A DNA stretch of 64,000 nucleotides. Source: Costus lasius. Taxonomy: Eukaryota > Streptophyta > Magnoliopsida > Zingiberales > Costaceae. This document shows, piece by piece, positions 48,301 to 61,944 of this stretch (positions are counted from its first letter, which is position 1; each line of letters starts with the position of its first letter). Below the pieces are notes generated by a model. That model did not search any database, was not told the DNA's origin, and saw only the letters and a program-made list of their open reading frames with translations. The stretch lies in the NCBI GenBank assembly GCA_027563935.2, contig CM050450.1:10213957-10277956 (forward strand), given 5' to 3'. The position numbers were made by a program, and so were the translations under genes.

Positions 48301-51300
48301 CTAAGTAAGTACACATTACTAATATTCTGATATACTAATCAATTAATCAATTCCATCATTCTCCCCATGGAAAAGAACACAACCTCGGTGAGCTAAATTT
48401 ATGCTTAACTTGAGAGCAAAAATAAGCCTGATGGTATTGATTACCTTACAGAGAATCAGGCTAATATGCATAATGCAATATGTTGATGCTTTTAGTTGGT
48501 TTAGTAGTATCATCTTGAAGTTGTGAACGATTGGATAAATGGATGATGGAATAGGGGAAATGTAGTAGAATTGTGTAGTGTGGCGCTATAACTGCCATGG
48601 GGATGTGGTCACTGTGAGATACACAATTGCCATGTGGATACTATATCATGATGTGGTGGTTGCTATGCATGGGGCAAAGAAAAATGGAGGAAGAGTGAAA
48701 AGGGGATGGATGGGGATAATTGTGGTGAAGTGGTTGATGCTGCGATTATGAAATGAAGTGGGAGGAGGCAATTGTGGAAAAGTGGAGAATGCGGCAAGCT
48801 TGGAATTGATGCTTGGTGGCTTTAAGTAGGGGAGGGCATGCATGTGACTAGGGAGGAACCAAGGGATTTGCCCAGGAGGGAGATTCGACGTGAGTGCTTG
48901 TTGCGAAGGTGATTTGGCTTGAGAAGGGGAGGGGACATCGGTTGGATGCAAAGGTGGTGGTTGGCTAAAGAAAAAGGCCAAACATGGAGGCAAAGGTTGC
49001 ATGATATAAGGAGCTTTGTTGTTGAGGTATGCTATACAACTAACAACGTGTTTAATCGTAGTCATAACGATGTCAGGTGTACAGACATAGCCTATTGTGC
49101 CAATTATGTTTCAAACCTATACGTACTGACAGTATTGGGTAGTATGGACTATGGACTATGGACTATGGACCAATTTTAAAATTCTTGATGGCTAGACCCA
49201 ATTAGTTAGCAAGACCACTGAGAGTGAGATGTGGGGAGGTGGTATTAATGTTCTTTATTTGGAGACAATTGGAGTCATACGGCCCAGTAAGAGTCGTCAG
49301 GGTGGATGAAGTTGATGATTGGAAATGAGTCCTTTATGTTGTCATTTTCAGAATAGGGGAACTATAATGAGAGCAGGGACAAAACAAATAACTTGTAGGG
49401 ACAAAATAGGGGAAAGTTAGTGCTCTAACAGAATACTTTATGAGAGGAGTGCGTAGGGGAATCTTGTCCTCGAGGTTGCCTCAAGATACAGGATTTGCTT
49501 GTGTTGTCTTGAGATGCAAATGTTTGTAGCTGTCATTGCGAGAAAAGGGTATACCTGTATTGCTTTGGTGGCTACTGCACTTGTTATCATCTGTTATTAT
49601 TGCTACATGTTATGCTACAATGACACCATGGCCACACAAACAAAAGTTTCTTATTAGTGTTGTGGTTGTGATGGGTTATTATTGAAACAATGAGAGAGTA
49701 TTGTGTGAGGCAAGGATTTATGCATCGGTTCGTATGGTACGGGTATGAGAGAGCATTGTGTGAGGCAAGGATTTATACATCGGTCCGTACGGTATGGGTG
49801 GTACGTACTGGTTTGAGATGATACTAGTAGTGTCGTATGTTTGATATTGGTACCATCTAGTGTCGGTATGTTGAGTATTGTATTAATCTAGTGCCAGTAT
49901 GCGTGGTATGTATTGGTTCGAGATAGGACTGATAGACTGGTACAAGCCCGAATCAATACACCACTATGGACCAAGATTTCAAACCTTGGTGTGAGGCATT
50001 GATGAAGTATGAAAATAGAGAGAAATCTTGTGTGGAGACATGAAGCTTGTCAATTTGATGTGCTTGGGAGAGGGCGGTCAAATGTTGAATTGGAGTAGTG
50101 GGCAGCACAGATGGTGGAGTTGTTGGATATGAAAATGACACAATTGTAGGAGATTGTGATGGATGTTATGGATAAGGTGTTGGTGGTAGTCGGTTCATTG
50201 TGGACAATGAAGTGTGAGGGATCATGACATAGTAAAAACGAATGTTGCGGAGGAGGCAGTTTGATGGGTATGTGGCTTTAGAAGGTAGACAATGGTGGCT
50301 GGAAGCATTGAAGAAGATGAAGGCGGTTGGTGGAGCACTGGATCACAAATAGATTTTTTTTCTTTAGAAATTTTGTTTTGTATATATAGCTTTACTCTTC
50401 TGAGATGGTAATTAACCTCCAATAATGCATTGCAGAGAAGAGTGAAAACTGAAAATATTACTTTTTACAGCTTGTGGAGTATATGAAATAATGATGGATG
50501 AGACATACACAAGGGAACTGAGGGTGAAAAACATGGAGCCTACAGTATTAAACTAAGACTAGCCCAAGACCCAATTTAACCAAGCAACTTTATCCTTTTG
50601 ATATTGTATATATAAATTTTAATGTGCCCATGCGAGACACGTACATGGATTGATATTGTATATATAAATTTTAATGGTATTAATTAGTATCATCGACATT
50701 GTATGTTAGTACAGACCAATATGTATTGATCGGTGAATTGGTATTTAAAACCATACACGTTATCACATGTTGGTGGTGTGTTAGGATGATATGTTTACTA
50801 CCAAAGATTTAAGAGACTAGTCCGGATCGATGTACTGGCCCCTTGTCAGACTAGTATGTATTGGTTGGTATCGGATAAGACATACAATACCTACGGGATT
50901 GGTCGGTACTGTGAAATTATATATATAACCATATATATGGTACCATTATAAGGTTGGATTGATTACAAAGTATGGAATGGTATTTGGTACCTTGTTACTA
51001 CCCAATGCCGAATATTTTCTAAATAGTTGTCTGTTGTTGAGTTTCAACATATTTAAACTCCTCTATACTCTTGTTGCAAGCACAATTTCTCATTCACTCA
51101 AATCCGAGATTTGGTTGAAGAATCTCAAAACTCCTTTAATAATCTTCCAATTTTTTTGAAACCTAAACTCTCTTATAAGAGGTGTGACCTTCAAGTTGTG
51201 CCAATGGTAATTGGAGGACACATTTGGAGGGGTTGATGTCTTTTAAAGATCCAATGGTGATAATTTAAGATATAGTTGATCTAAGTATTTAAATTATTAT

Positions 51301-54300
51301 TAACAACAACAAACCAATCTAAAATATCTCATTTATAATCGTATATTCATATTCATTTTGAAGTTGCAATGTGTGAATGGTTGCAACTTAAGATAAGAGT
51401 CTCAAACTTGTATAAATATTATGCCACTCCTTGTACAAAGTACAAACAATATCATTAAGTGGTGATAAGCTTAGTTAGTCCGCCGTTGTATTTGCTTGCA
51501 TGAATGTCTACAATAGGTTGACCTACCATTGCTTAAAGAACTTAATTTGTGTTCACTATAATGTACACCCAAGGTTGCAAATGTGTAGCAAGAGCAGAAA
51601 TGTGACTAAAAAAGTTGCTAATTTATTCAACTCATTATTTGCATAGCAAGATATGATAGTGGTTTTCAATCATGACTAAATGTCCAACCAAGGAATGAAA
51701 TACCGATCCAAGACATGGTATGGTAGGTAGTATAGACACCCGGTATTGGTAATTTGGTATATATATATACCGTATAGGTCCATGGTCAGACCAATATGTA
51801 CTGCTTGGTAAGGAGCGGTATTTCAATCCTTTATCCAACAATGAACAACATCTTAATATATTTCTTAACTAATTGATTGAGTTAATGCAAATCCATCTAG
51901 CCAAGCAACACAATATATAAGATAAGGAAGATAAAGATGCTATGACAAAGTAAGATATGTTTACCTGCACGGTTCTACACTAGTCATACTTAGCCATAAT
52001 AGTAGTAAACCTACCAAACTTCATGTCTTGCCTTGACCGGGGTAGAGGGTGGTACAAACAAACAACACACACTCGAGTTAAAAGGTAAAATCATGGTTAT
52101 TAGAACAATTTTAGCATTACTTTGACCAAGCTCTTAAGTCATGAGTTTAGTGATCAAAGTAGTGGATTAAGTGGTCAAACCACATGTATTTATATATTAA
52201 TCTTAAGCGAGGCTTACAAGATTGGTTCTTAACATGCGATATGCTTAGTAAGTACTAGTTTGAGCTACGATTGACATATGGATTCTATATTGAGATCTAG
52301 TGAATAGTAGGTAAGATAGGAATGCTTGGTATACTGTATGAGCCATAATCAAATGCACTGTTAGCACATATAATAGTGCCGACAAAGTTGGATGGGGTAG
52401 TAGGATAACTTATGCCCTTTTGACTTAATAAAATAATAAATCAGGGTTTTACAAAGCTCAATTTGATTCTTGCATTACTATGGTCGCATAAACAAGATTG
52501 ATAATGTAAACAAAAGTATAAACCCACAAAAAAAGTTGCAAGGGAGGCAAATGCCATGGAAAGGATATAACATAATCGGTGTTTCAAAAATTGGTTTGTA
52601 CCAAGCGGTAGGCCAGTTTGTACTAGTCCAAGTAGGACCATACATGGACCACAACAAAGCCGAGTGGAGAAGAAGAAGAGGAAGAGGTGCTTACTGGTTT
52701 GTTGCGAGACTGCAAGCTTCCATGAAGTGGTCTCTTCTTCTTCATCTTTCTTCCTATCTTGCCGTGAGCTTCTTCTTTGGCACTGCTCGTTTGATTCTGT
52801 CTGACCGATGTAGTATCAGTTTGAGCTTGACCGAGATAGCTTTTTTGAACCTTGAAATGACGACACACTAGCAATTGAATCTACCTAGTGTTCAGTTCAA
52901 TTGCTTCTACCTTAGCTTCTAACTATGGTCACAACCTAGCTTAGAAGTTATGATCATAATCTTTTTTATGTTTGTTTGTGTCTAATGCCTGTTTCAGTCA
53001 CTGTTGAAGCCTTCAATATTCTAGCCTTACTACAATGACTTGATAAACATATGGCAATCAAAATACTAATACCCTTTGTCGTGAAAGGAGTTTTAGATGT
53101 GGGTGCTGCATAACTAAAATAGCAAGTTAAGCCATTTGTACCTTCCACAATGCTTTGTTGAAGAACATCACTTATTATGGATGTATTAGGAACTCCAAAG
53201 TTCGCATTAGCTGAGAAGATCCTATTAACAACATAAATTATAATAATTTAATTGTTTTTTCAAATGAAATTTAATTTCAGTTCTCCTTCATCCAAAATGT
53301 CTGTAAAACTAACTAATTTAATATCTTTGTAGGCCAACAAACTTTTTGGGAAAAAAAAATCGAGGGGGTGAGGCCGGTTTAAGATCTCTACTTTAGATAT
53401 GCTTGGTTTTATCTAACCATGTTGAATATCAGTACTGTTTAGTACCAGTCTGGTTGGAAGATTGAGAACGATATTTGTACTGATATTTTAAATCTTTATT
53501 TGATAAATAACTTGCTACCTTGATGATACACTGGCGCAAACAAGTCATTATGTATACTCAATTAACTTTTATGGAGCTTTGTTGTGGGTGTTTTGGTCCT
53601 TTAAGCCGAGATGACATGCTGGGCCAAATGGTACAATTTTGCTTAACTTGGCTGGTGGCAAGTTATCATGGAAATTTTGAACGACTGCTAGATTTTTAAA
53701 TGTCTGTTTTGAGACTTAAGAGCTATCTTCTTTTTCTATGGCCATTCAACATATGCGATAGTGGACTTGTAGCAAACCATATCTTATGTGTATCTTTCAC
53801 TAATTCTCTAGCCATTTGATGTACCTTGCTAGAACCATTATTTTTCTGACAGTATGCTCCTCTCCTATCTATTCACTTTTCTAGTTATTCTTAGTAATGT
53901 GCGGCTTCCAGTTGTCTTTCTGCAGAACACAAACCAAAAATAAGCAAGAAAATCATTTCTACTTAATATTCTTAGAACAACTTAAAAATTGATTAATAAC
54001 AAACGTAATTTTACTTGATGTGAGGTTAGGATTTGTAAACATATCATAACGGCTTGATTTCCTGTTTCTATTATGAATGTTAACTTACTGGTTCATATTA
54101 TTTTCAAATTGGCTTTTGATGTCGTTCCAGGGAATCAACAGAGCTAGACTTGAGCAAATGGAATTTCGCCTGAAAGAAGACATCTTGTTGGAAGCTTCTC
54201 GGTATGTGCATAATAAACAAAATCCAACCTTTTAACTGGCTTTCTAAAGATGGTATGTGGTACTATTTTTACTGAAGATTTCACCTTCCAGTTATGGGAA

Positions 54301-57300
54301 CAAGATCCTTGTGACTGATGAACTGCCAGATGGGCAGATGGTGGATCAGTGGGAACCGTTGGTGCATGACTCCATTAAAACTCCTTTGGAGGTGATAAAA
54401 TTGATATTTGATAGCATATTTTCAGTTTGCTAAAGAGGCGTCAAAATCGTAATCCTTGAAGCTCTCAATTTCTCATGTGCTTTGTGTTCTATTAGGTCTA
54501 TGAAAAGCTACAAAAAGAAGGATATCTTGTTGGTTATGAGCGGATTCCTATTACAGATGAAAAATCCCCTAAAGAAGGAGATTTTGATGATTTGGTTAGT
54601 TTGTTATCTGTGCAAAAATATTTTATTATTTTAGAGGTATTCTTCTATATTAAAGTTGAGACAGAACAACAACGGAAGGGCAAAAATATGAAAATTACAA
54701 TGGCATCCTGGGAACTATTGCCACATTGACCAGGGTCACCGACCATAAAAATTCTAGTGAATTTAAGTTTTAACACATCTTTCACCGATTCTAAGTTGCT
54801 CCTTATCCTGTTTATCATTGCAGCAAATGCATGTAATGAAATTTCAATTGTGTGCATAAGCGTATTCTCATTATTAGCATGTTCTACTGCTGCTAACCTG
54901 CCGTTGTTTCCTGACAATTCGTGATCATGCTTTGTTCAAACAAAATATGTTACTATTATATGATATTTGCTATGACCCATTTAATGATAAAACTAGATTA
55001 TTAACTTGATGAACTGAAGGCCTTGGATTACATGGGCCAACTAAAAAATACGTAAGTCCTAAGTCATCAGAACTAAGTTTATTTGCTTTATATACATGAT
55101 AATTCTTCTCCAACATCCAAATGGGGACTAAACTGCAATATCATAATCTCCACCATTTAAAACTTAACGTTTTCGTCAAGGTTTAGTACATTGCTAATAA
55201 CAATTCCAAGTTAGTACCATGCGAGGTTAGTGTAATGTTAGCTCCACCATCTATGACAAGATTTTCCTATTGAATCGTCACCAGGCCTAGAAGAAGGTTT
55301 ACTTTGATTTTATTTATTATGACCTATTGATCTATTGATTTGATGAGCCTAAAACATCGCTTAACTAAAAATGCTTAAGCTTAAATTAATTATAGTAAGT
55401 TTATTAGCCTTATAAACTGTATCGGATCTTCTTCAATAGCACATGTGAGATTAAAGAGGTATCACAATTAAGGTTTTAAAAATTGGTCCATTTCGCCAAA
55501 TATGGGCAGTATATATAGGTCTTTCCATGTATTGGTATAACATATAAGATTGGTATTGATGGGTACCTTATAATTTAGTCTGGTACCAAGTAGCAAGGTT
55601 TTTAAAACTAGTATGAACCAGCCGGTTTCCGGTTCATTGAAGGTCCGGACTGGGACCAAGGAGGTAGAGCTGTGGAATCGGAGAGGAAGGAGAAAGGCAC
55701 TCGTGTCCGGTGAGCGGCGGATGTGAGCAGGTTCTTCTTCTTTTTTTATTCTCCCGTTGCTTTGCCCGGTTCCACCGGGTTTTTATCCGCTATAACCGAT
55801 ATGTATCGGTCAGACTGTTGTACCTTGCCAACTAGTATTGACGATCTACTAGTGGATAAGTTAGGACTAGTATTTAAAACCTCAATCACAATATTATTAT
55901 TTGTACTTGATAAACTTCTATAGTTTGACAATGTTCTAATTTATATTTTGTATGCCTCAATCAAGGATCCCAAAACCGTTCCGGTCGCCGGACGGAACGG
56001 TACGAACTGCCCGTACCGAGCGGTTTTACCGGTGGAACCGGTCCTTCATGAGTCGAGCGGCAGCGTAGCGGGCGAGCGGCGTGTGGCGGTAGCGAGCACT
56101 AGAACGAAGCGAAGCTTCGAACTTCGTTCGCCCGCCGCTGCTGCTCGCCCCCCGCCGCCACTCACCCGCTGCCGCCGCTCGCCCGTTGCCTGCCTCCACC
56201 ATCCGCCTCGGAGCCGTGCTCCGACGGCTGTTCCGGGACCGGTGGCTCACCGAATCGGTACTGTACCGGCAATGAAACGCTGGCCTCAATATCTTCTATT
56301 ATGTCTCCTTGATCTATCACCAGTTTTTCATTTGGGTTAAGGAGACTGATCATCTTATACTTTTGTCTAGAGCATCCAAGTGGGTGGTTAACATTGCTTA
56401 ATTATGTCAGATTTCTGTAATCTTAAGCTGCTTTCAACTCCTCGGAATGTTGGTTACGTGCATTTCTTCCAAAGGTTCTTGTTATATGACTTCCTGTATT
56501 CTAACGTGGCTGTAAGTTTACGAACATTACTTGCTAATGAGATCTTTATTGATAAAATTCATTGCATGCATCAACCTTGTGCTGCTTTCAACATGGCTAT
56601 CTTTACCTTAATTATTTGGAGATTGTGTATAAAAGCTGATGTTTGTTGTTATAATCGCTCATTTTTCACTTACAAAAACGTGTTGCTTAATGTTTGAAAG
56701 ATCAGTATTGTTATGTAAACTGAAATCTAGTTTGACCAACATATACTAGTTAGGCAGAATACTGATTTGTAGGATAACTTAAAACATTGTGTAATATATC
56801 ATTATGGTATAAAGTCATACTGGTTTTGAATTGAAACATTGACCGTATACCATGGTATTTGAAATCCTGTTGACAGTGAAACATACTGCCAATCCGATGC
56901 AGGTACATGGAATATCTCAAGCCAATTTAGATACTGAAATAGTTTTCAACTGCCAGATGGGACGAGGACGAACAACTACCGGTATGGTGATAGCTACTTT
57001 GGTATATCTTAACCGGATTGGAGCATCAGGTGAATTTCTAGCCTTTGAAATTACGCAATAATATGCTAGATTGCCTTTCTTTATCATATACAGGGTATGA
57101 TATCTAGAGAATTTCTTGAGTTGACTTCCATGTTGTTTATCCTAGTCTGGATTATCTTTTTTACTCTGTATGCATTTGTGCTTCAATTGCCTTGGGCAGT
57201 TTATTCCTTGTTAACCATAAACACTCTTTATTAACTTGCTGTCTTAAATTTTCTACTCAACTTTTCTGCATAGACGTATATGTAATAATTAATTTTAATA

Positions 57301-60300
57301 AATAGGTATTTCACGGTCCACTTCTATTGGCAAAGTTTTTGCCTCTGGTACTGATGTTACTGACCATGCCCAAAGCTCTGAGGAACTGATGAGAGGTGAA
57401 TACGCTGTAATAAGAAGCTTAATTCGTGTCTTAGAGGTAAAGTCTCATGCGTTTTATTCGTAGCTCATTGTCTGATATATTGACCATCTCTCATGAGGTG
57501 TCTTCCTTTCAGGGTGGTGCAGAAGCCAAAAAACAAGTGGATAAAGTCATTGACATGTGTGATTCTATGCAGGTGTAGTTTGATATGAAAGCAATGAATA
57601 TTATTTACTTTTTGCACCATATTTATGCGCTTTGTAACTAAAAGATGTTCTTAAACATAGACATAGGTGGCCCAGAAATTAGCTGTGGTCGTAGTTTCTT
57701 TCACAATGATTGGTATATTATCCATAACTTATTTAACAGAATCTAAGAGAAGCTATTGCTACTTATGGCAATAGCATTCCTCGCCAGCCAGATGAGATGA
57801 AGAGGGAGGCATTGCTTTCATTCTTTGTCGAGTATTTGGAACGCTACTACTTCCTCATCTGTTTTGCTGTTTTCATCCATACGGAGAGAACTGCTCTTCA
57901 TTCCATTTCATCTGATCAAATAAGTTTTTCTGAGTGGATGAGAGCAAGACCTGAGCTTTACAGTATACTTCGCAGGTGGCCTTTTTGAGATAAGTTGATA
58001 AAGTTTTATTATTTGCAGTCTTTAGTTTAATAGTACATATGACCAACCTAAACCAAATTCATCTTGCATGCTTGTGCCTGCATTAGATTGTTCATCCTTT
58101 GCTTAACTCATGGCGGTTTATATGTTTATTTCAAAACAGTTGTTAATTTATGTCTTTTATCTCAAAGCAAAAGTGCAATTCCAGTTCTTTTCATTATAAA
58201 TCTGCTCCAAGTTTTCATTTTTAAGTAAGAACATTCTATTTAATCAAAGTCAGGAAATTCTGAGGATCAATGCTCTAATAACCCTGCAAATCAATGATAT
58301 TATATGGTATCTGTAGGGTTGTATCCTTCCATGCTTGACTTACATTTTTCATCTTACATCAATTTCACATTGTGACAACTGAGAAATGGGAATATTAAGA
58401 GTATGTATAAATATATGTACGTGTAATTTAGCCCCACACTGCAGGGTTAGCTCTATCTTGCATTGGTGTATTTATCTTTATAAGACCATATTTTATCTAT
58501 TCTCAATAATAAATCAAAATCCCCTCTCAATTTGGTAATGGTGCTGGTGAATCATGATAATACTAGGAGAAACTAAATTAAACTACGAAGAATGTATTAT
58601 GTACATGGCTACTACTTAGCAATCCAATTTACAGGGTTTAGTGACACATAATACCCACACATTCATTTAGGTTTAGTCAAAGCCCTATAATTAATAATAA
58701 TCATAATAATTAAGTGGAGTTTAATTTGTCACCTTCTATGCTTTTCAACACTTTCTCTAAAGTTGGAGTATATATGTCAATCAAGGTTTAAAATTTTTGA
58801 ATTTGTGTACTAGTCCATTATGTATACCGGTTATTGATACCAACAAGTTATGAGAATATATATATATATATCTATATATATATGTGTGTGTAATATATAT
58901 AATACCTATATTATCGGTACCAACCATGTACTAGTATCGGTCTATGGTTGGATTAGTACAAATTGGCTGGTTTTTAAAACTATGATGTGAATTGTGTCCA
59001 ACTTGGTACAAAGACAAAAAGAGCTCACCCTAGACATAACGTAGAGGAGAGGAGAGGAGAGGTGCTGAGAGTTGTATGTGTGATCTTGGAGAGAGGACAA
59101 AAGAGATAATTGAGACACAAAAGAAGTGAATTATTGGAAAGGAGAGGCACAGTGAGACTCGGAGAGAACCCCGACAGAGACATATTTCTTGCCTTGGAGG
59201 GAGTATGAAAAAAATATTTGAGACAATAGAGAAGCGAAGTGTTGATGAGAGGAGAGGGGTTAGAAAACTACCATGACACCATATTGAAGAATGAGAATAT
59301 GAGTGAACAAATTTAACTATCTACGGTACACCACATTTGCATTTCCACTATTACAATATATAACATACACATAATAGCCACACTTAGGTTAGACTTAGTA
59401 AAAAATGATAACTATAATATTTAAGTGAAATCTTAATTTGCTACCTTCCATACTTTCCAACAAGTCTCATCTTTTGTTCAATCCTAGTCGCACTGTTATC
59501 TTCCTAACTACTATGGCCCTAGTCATTAAAACCCTAGCCTGCCTTGTGCTGCCTCTTTGCCCTTTTGTCCTTTTGTCCTTTTGTCCCTCCACTTCGCTCT
59601 CTCCTACCTCATCCTCTCCCTTCACCCTCTCTACCTCTCCCATAAGGCCATAACACTCCATCCCACCACCTCCTCTCATTTGTTGTCCACGTCCTCCTAT
59701 CTCCACAATTGCCTCTCTCTATCTTACCCCTAGGTTTTCTCCTTACAAGGAGTTGACTTCCCTCTCTTTTCTACTTTTCTATCCTCTTTTTTCATAAATT
59801 CTAAGAATTTTTTTCTTTCACCTCTTTGTGACTGAGGATAGATCTCTCTAACTTATCTTCTAATTTTGTGATTTTTTTCCCTTAATGCACTACCTTCAAA
59901 TTAATAATACCAACTATATTCTCTCGGCATGGGCACCTTAATTCTTTTTTAATTGCATAGGAAACTTAAAACACATCTGAGTTGCCTCTTTCTAATGCCA
60001 CACATACTACCTACACCTCTTAGCAAACTTTTGATTGGGACACTCACTTAGCCCCTCAAAACATAGAATCTCACATCTGGTGCATTGTTATATTTTTTTC
60101 GATAGAGGAAGAGATTGGGAAAACTTCTTCTCAATATCTGAAAAAGGGGACCGAACTGATATATCGGTATAATCTCGTACCAGTATACTATAATAAAACT
60201 GACGTATCGAAACTAACTGTTCTGACACAGTGTTATAGTAAAACTAGGTACAAACTGAAAATACATTTCAAACCTTGCTTCTTACAATATCTATTTTCAA

Positions 60301-61944
60301 GAGTTGAACATGATGTGAGTGAACACTCTGAGGATTTTTAACAATACAATAGGATACTAATTCTACAGGAGTATTACTCCCTTAAGAAAATAGTGGTACG
60401 AGTTTCAAATCTATCATCTTAACCTACAGTAGGATGATAATTCTATACACGAGTATGACTCCCTTAAGAAAATAGTGGTACGAGTTTCAAAACTATCATC
60501 CTTGTATTGACAAGCTTGTTGTTCTTCTCATCCATTGTCAAATCTTTCTGGCTAATTCCTTTTCTGCCTCATTGATTCTTACATTACACCTTGGAGCCAT
60601 CTCCTTGTTGATGCAATTATTGCTAACCTCGAGGCCACCTTCTCAAAGTTACTTATGTTTTTTACCTTAAGCTCCTCTAATTTTGTTCCTTTGTTGCTAA
60701 GGGTGGTTTTGGTTCTTGTGGTAGTAACATGATTGCATAAACCATCAATTTGATATGCTAGATATTTTATTATTATTATTTTATTTTTTTGTTGCGGATG
60801 CACAAGTTTGGTAGCCACAAGCTCACAGGTTGTCTCTTGATCTCATTACCTCAAATTCTAATGAGCCTATTATCCATTATGGCTATATCTTTAGTTGAGT
60901 TCAAATGTTTCTTTGGTAATCAATTGCCTCATTCTCCTCCTTCGTTGGACTCCTGATATAGCTTCCTCTAGCTTATACCACTACCTTGTGGATCTTTGAT
61001 TCTATGACATCTCTCTTGTCTTGATTGTTGATTGTATCCGCTCATTAGTTTGCGGGTACCATGCTTTACCTCTTGTATAAATTGTTGATTAATCATTTAA
61101 TCATTTATATCTATACATAAAATTGGGTTCTATTCGTACATCTTGTGCTATTGTATTCTTGATGTATATTACATTCCTATTGTTTCTTTGAATTATTATC
61201 CATTGGTGCTCTTATTAGGTTCTTACATTATCTATTTTTTTAATTTATTTTATCTTTCAAGATGTGTAGAGAAAACATCTATTAGTAGGGGTATGAGTCT
61301 AATAGAGTCTACTGCCTTAAGAATCGATATTCCTCCACTATTTTTGCTATTTTCTCCATATCAGTGGAAATGTTGTATTTGTAATCTTTCTTATTTTAAA
61401 TTATCTTACTTTAACGATCATCTTTCTATGTATTGATTCTTTTTTAAGAGATAATAATTCATTTTTTGGTGTGATCATGTATTGGTTTTTGCTCTTATAC
61501 AACTATTATATTTGCAGATTGCTAAGGAGAGATCCTATGGGTGCTCTTAGATACTCAATCTCACGGCCTTCTTTAACTAATATTGTTGAATCTATAAATG
61601 GCTGTTCATCTGAGATAGATATGATTGCTGCTATGAGAAATGGAGAAGTTCTCGGAAGTAGAACAGTCTTAAAAAGTGACCACTGTCCTGGTTGTCAGAA
61701 TCTTAATTTGCCAGAAAGAGTGGATGGTGCACCTAATTTTTGGAAAGTTCCTGGTTTTCCAGTTTATGGTGTTGCAAACCCCACAATTGATGGAATTCGA
61801 GCTGTCATTCAACAGATTAAAAGTAAAGGTGGAAACACAGTTTTGTGGCATAACATGAGGGAAGAACCTGTTATCTACATAAATGGGAAGCCTTTTGTGT
61901 TGCGTGAGGTAGAAAGGCCATACAAGAACATGTTGGAGTACACG
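42302..61944 (+). CDS. PALD1-like: Paladin-like protein with CX5R phosphatase motif (exons 1-11, continues past the window)
   Basis: Plus-strand exons: 42302-42460, 47147-47278, 47395-47466, 54131-54201, 54292-54391, 54496-54594, 56903-57029, 57306-57436, 57513-57572, 57740-57975 and 61518-61944. All keep phase with GT/AG borders, giving 538 residues with no stop. The family is built of repeated modules. Module 1 starts RGGSVLGKKTILKSDHFPGC (ends about residue 36) and has VLWHNLREEPVIYVNHRPFV, GNKILVTDELPDGQMVDQWE and FNCQMGRGRTTTG (Cys about 228, CX5R). A linking region includes FFVEYLERYYFLICFAVFIH. Module 2 starts RNGEVLGSRTVLKSDHCPGC (ends about 455) and has GFPVYGVANPTIDGIRAVI. The full plant protein is over 1,200 residues, so more than half lies to the right. 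Animal paladin (PALD1) has been reported as a phosphoinositide phosphatase; in plants the substrate is not settled. The CX5R motif resembles that of PTP-like inositol phosphatases. Introns 1, 3, 6 and 10 are 2.3-6.7 kb and hold mobile elements. Confidence 0.9.
43440..43735 (+). repeat. Degenerate 50-75 bp tandem repeat, paladin intron 1
   Basis: About five diverged units, each like AACACCAAAGNGGGTGTTTA, then GGCTAGGCAGG, then GGACATTGTGTA, ending in a TTTT run. A second set of GTTGGATATTGTAGGTAT-type units runs from about 43780 to 44060. Confidence 0.7.
44560..46640 (+). pseudogene. Degenerate Ty3/Gypsy polyprotein in paladin intron 1
   Basis: Pieces of a gag-pol polyprotein lie in order with many stops and frameshifts. 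There is a zinc-knuckle relic CYHYNQMAHARRNYP near 44950. The aspartic protease at 45049-45255 has ILLDICSTNSFIHLFV where the family has a DPGATHSFIS-like motif. Reverse transcriptase fragments include NKYSLPGSDDLFDQL (about 45910-45960), EEHKEPLGLVFNILKQKN (about 46197-46250) and VGFLGLVISESEIAENPR (about 46290-46345), then WKRPKYIPEV. The match to plant chromovirus-type Gypsy is clear, but no LTRs were found. Same strand as the host gene. Confidence 0.85.
49690..49799 (+). repeat. Two-copy 55-bp tandem duplication
   Basis: Units 49690-49744 and 49745-49799 both read ATGAGAGAG(T/C)ATTGTGTGA, then CAAGGATTTAT and a CGGTNCGTANGGTA tail. Confidence 0.9.
52565..52870. mobile_element. CCGGT-family element, paladin intron 3
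   Basis: Starts near TTTCAAAAATTGGTTTGTACC, has a GAGAAGAAGAAGAGGAAGAG purine block and a TCTTCTTCTTCATC block, and ends near TTTTTGAACCTTGAAATG. The architecture is the same as the elements at 21757 and 62639, but it is more diverged and its duplication is not clear. Confidence 0.5.
55595..56290. repeat. Two adjacent CCGGT-rich elements, paladin intron 6
   Basis: The first (about 55595-55885) has inverted ends AGGTTTTTAAAACTAGTAT and ACTAGTATTTAAAACCT. The second (about 55965-56280) runs from AAAACCGTTCCGGTCGCCGG to GGTACTGTACCGGCAATG with a GC-rich centre. Open frames across the second are low-complexity and lie wholly inside the repeat. Confidence 0.6.
57976..61517 (+). other. Paladin intron 10 (3.5 kb), with repeats
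   Basis: Contains a CCGGTAC-family relic (58785-58980), a GAGAGG-rich stretch (59040-59260), a CCTTTTGTC microsatellite (59555-59585), another family relic (60140-60290) and a two-copy 80-bp tandem repeat (60351-60510). No exon or host gene is seen inside. Confidence 0.6.
60351..60510 (+). repeat. Two-copy 80-bp tandem duplication
   Basis: Units start AGGATACTAATTCTA (60351) and AGGATGATAATTCTA (60431) and share CTCCCTTAAGAAAATAGTGG and ACGAGTTTCAAA. Confidence 0.9.

Larger units (their letters stand above)
47467..54130 (+). other. Paladin intron 3 (6.7 kb), with repeat relics
   Basis: No exon recognised inside. Contents: a two-copy 55-bp tandem repeat (49690-49799); several scraps of the CCGGTAC/GGTACGT family (49720-49970, 50690-50930, 51690-51830, 53380-53490); and a fuller member at about 52565-52870 with a purine-rich centre. 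The minus-strand open frame at 48646-49065 has no recognisable domain. Confidence 0.6.

Noticed and set aside
48646..49065. 139-residue minus-strand open frame in paladin intron 3
   Set aside because: Pro/Ser/His-rich with no recognisable motif and no supporting splice sites.
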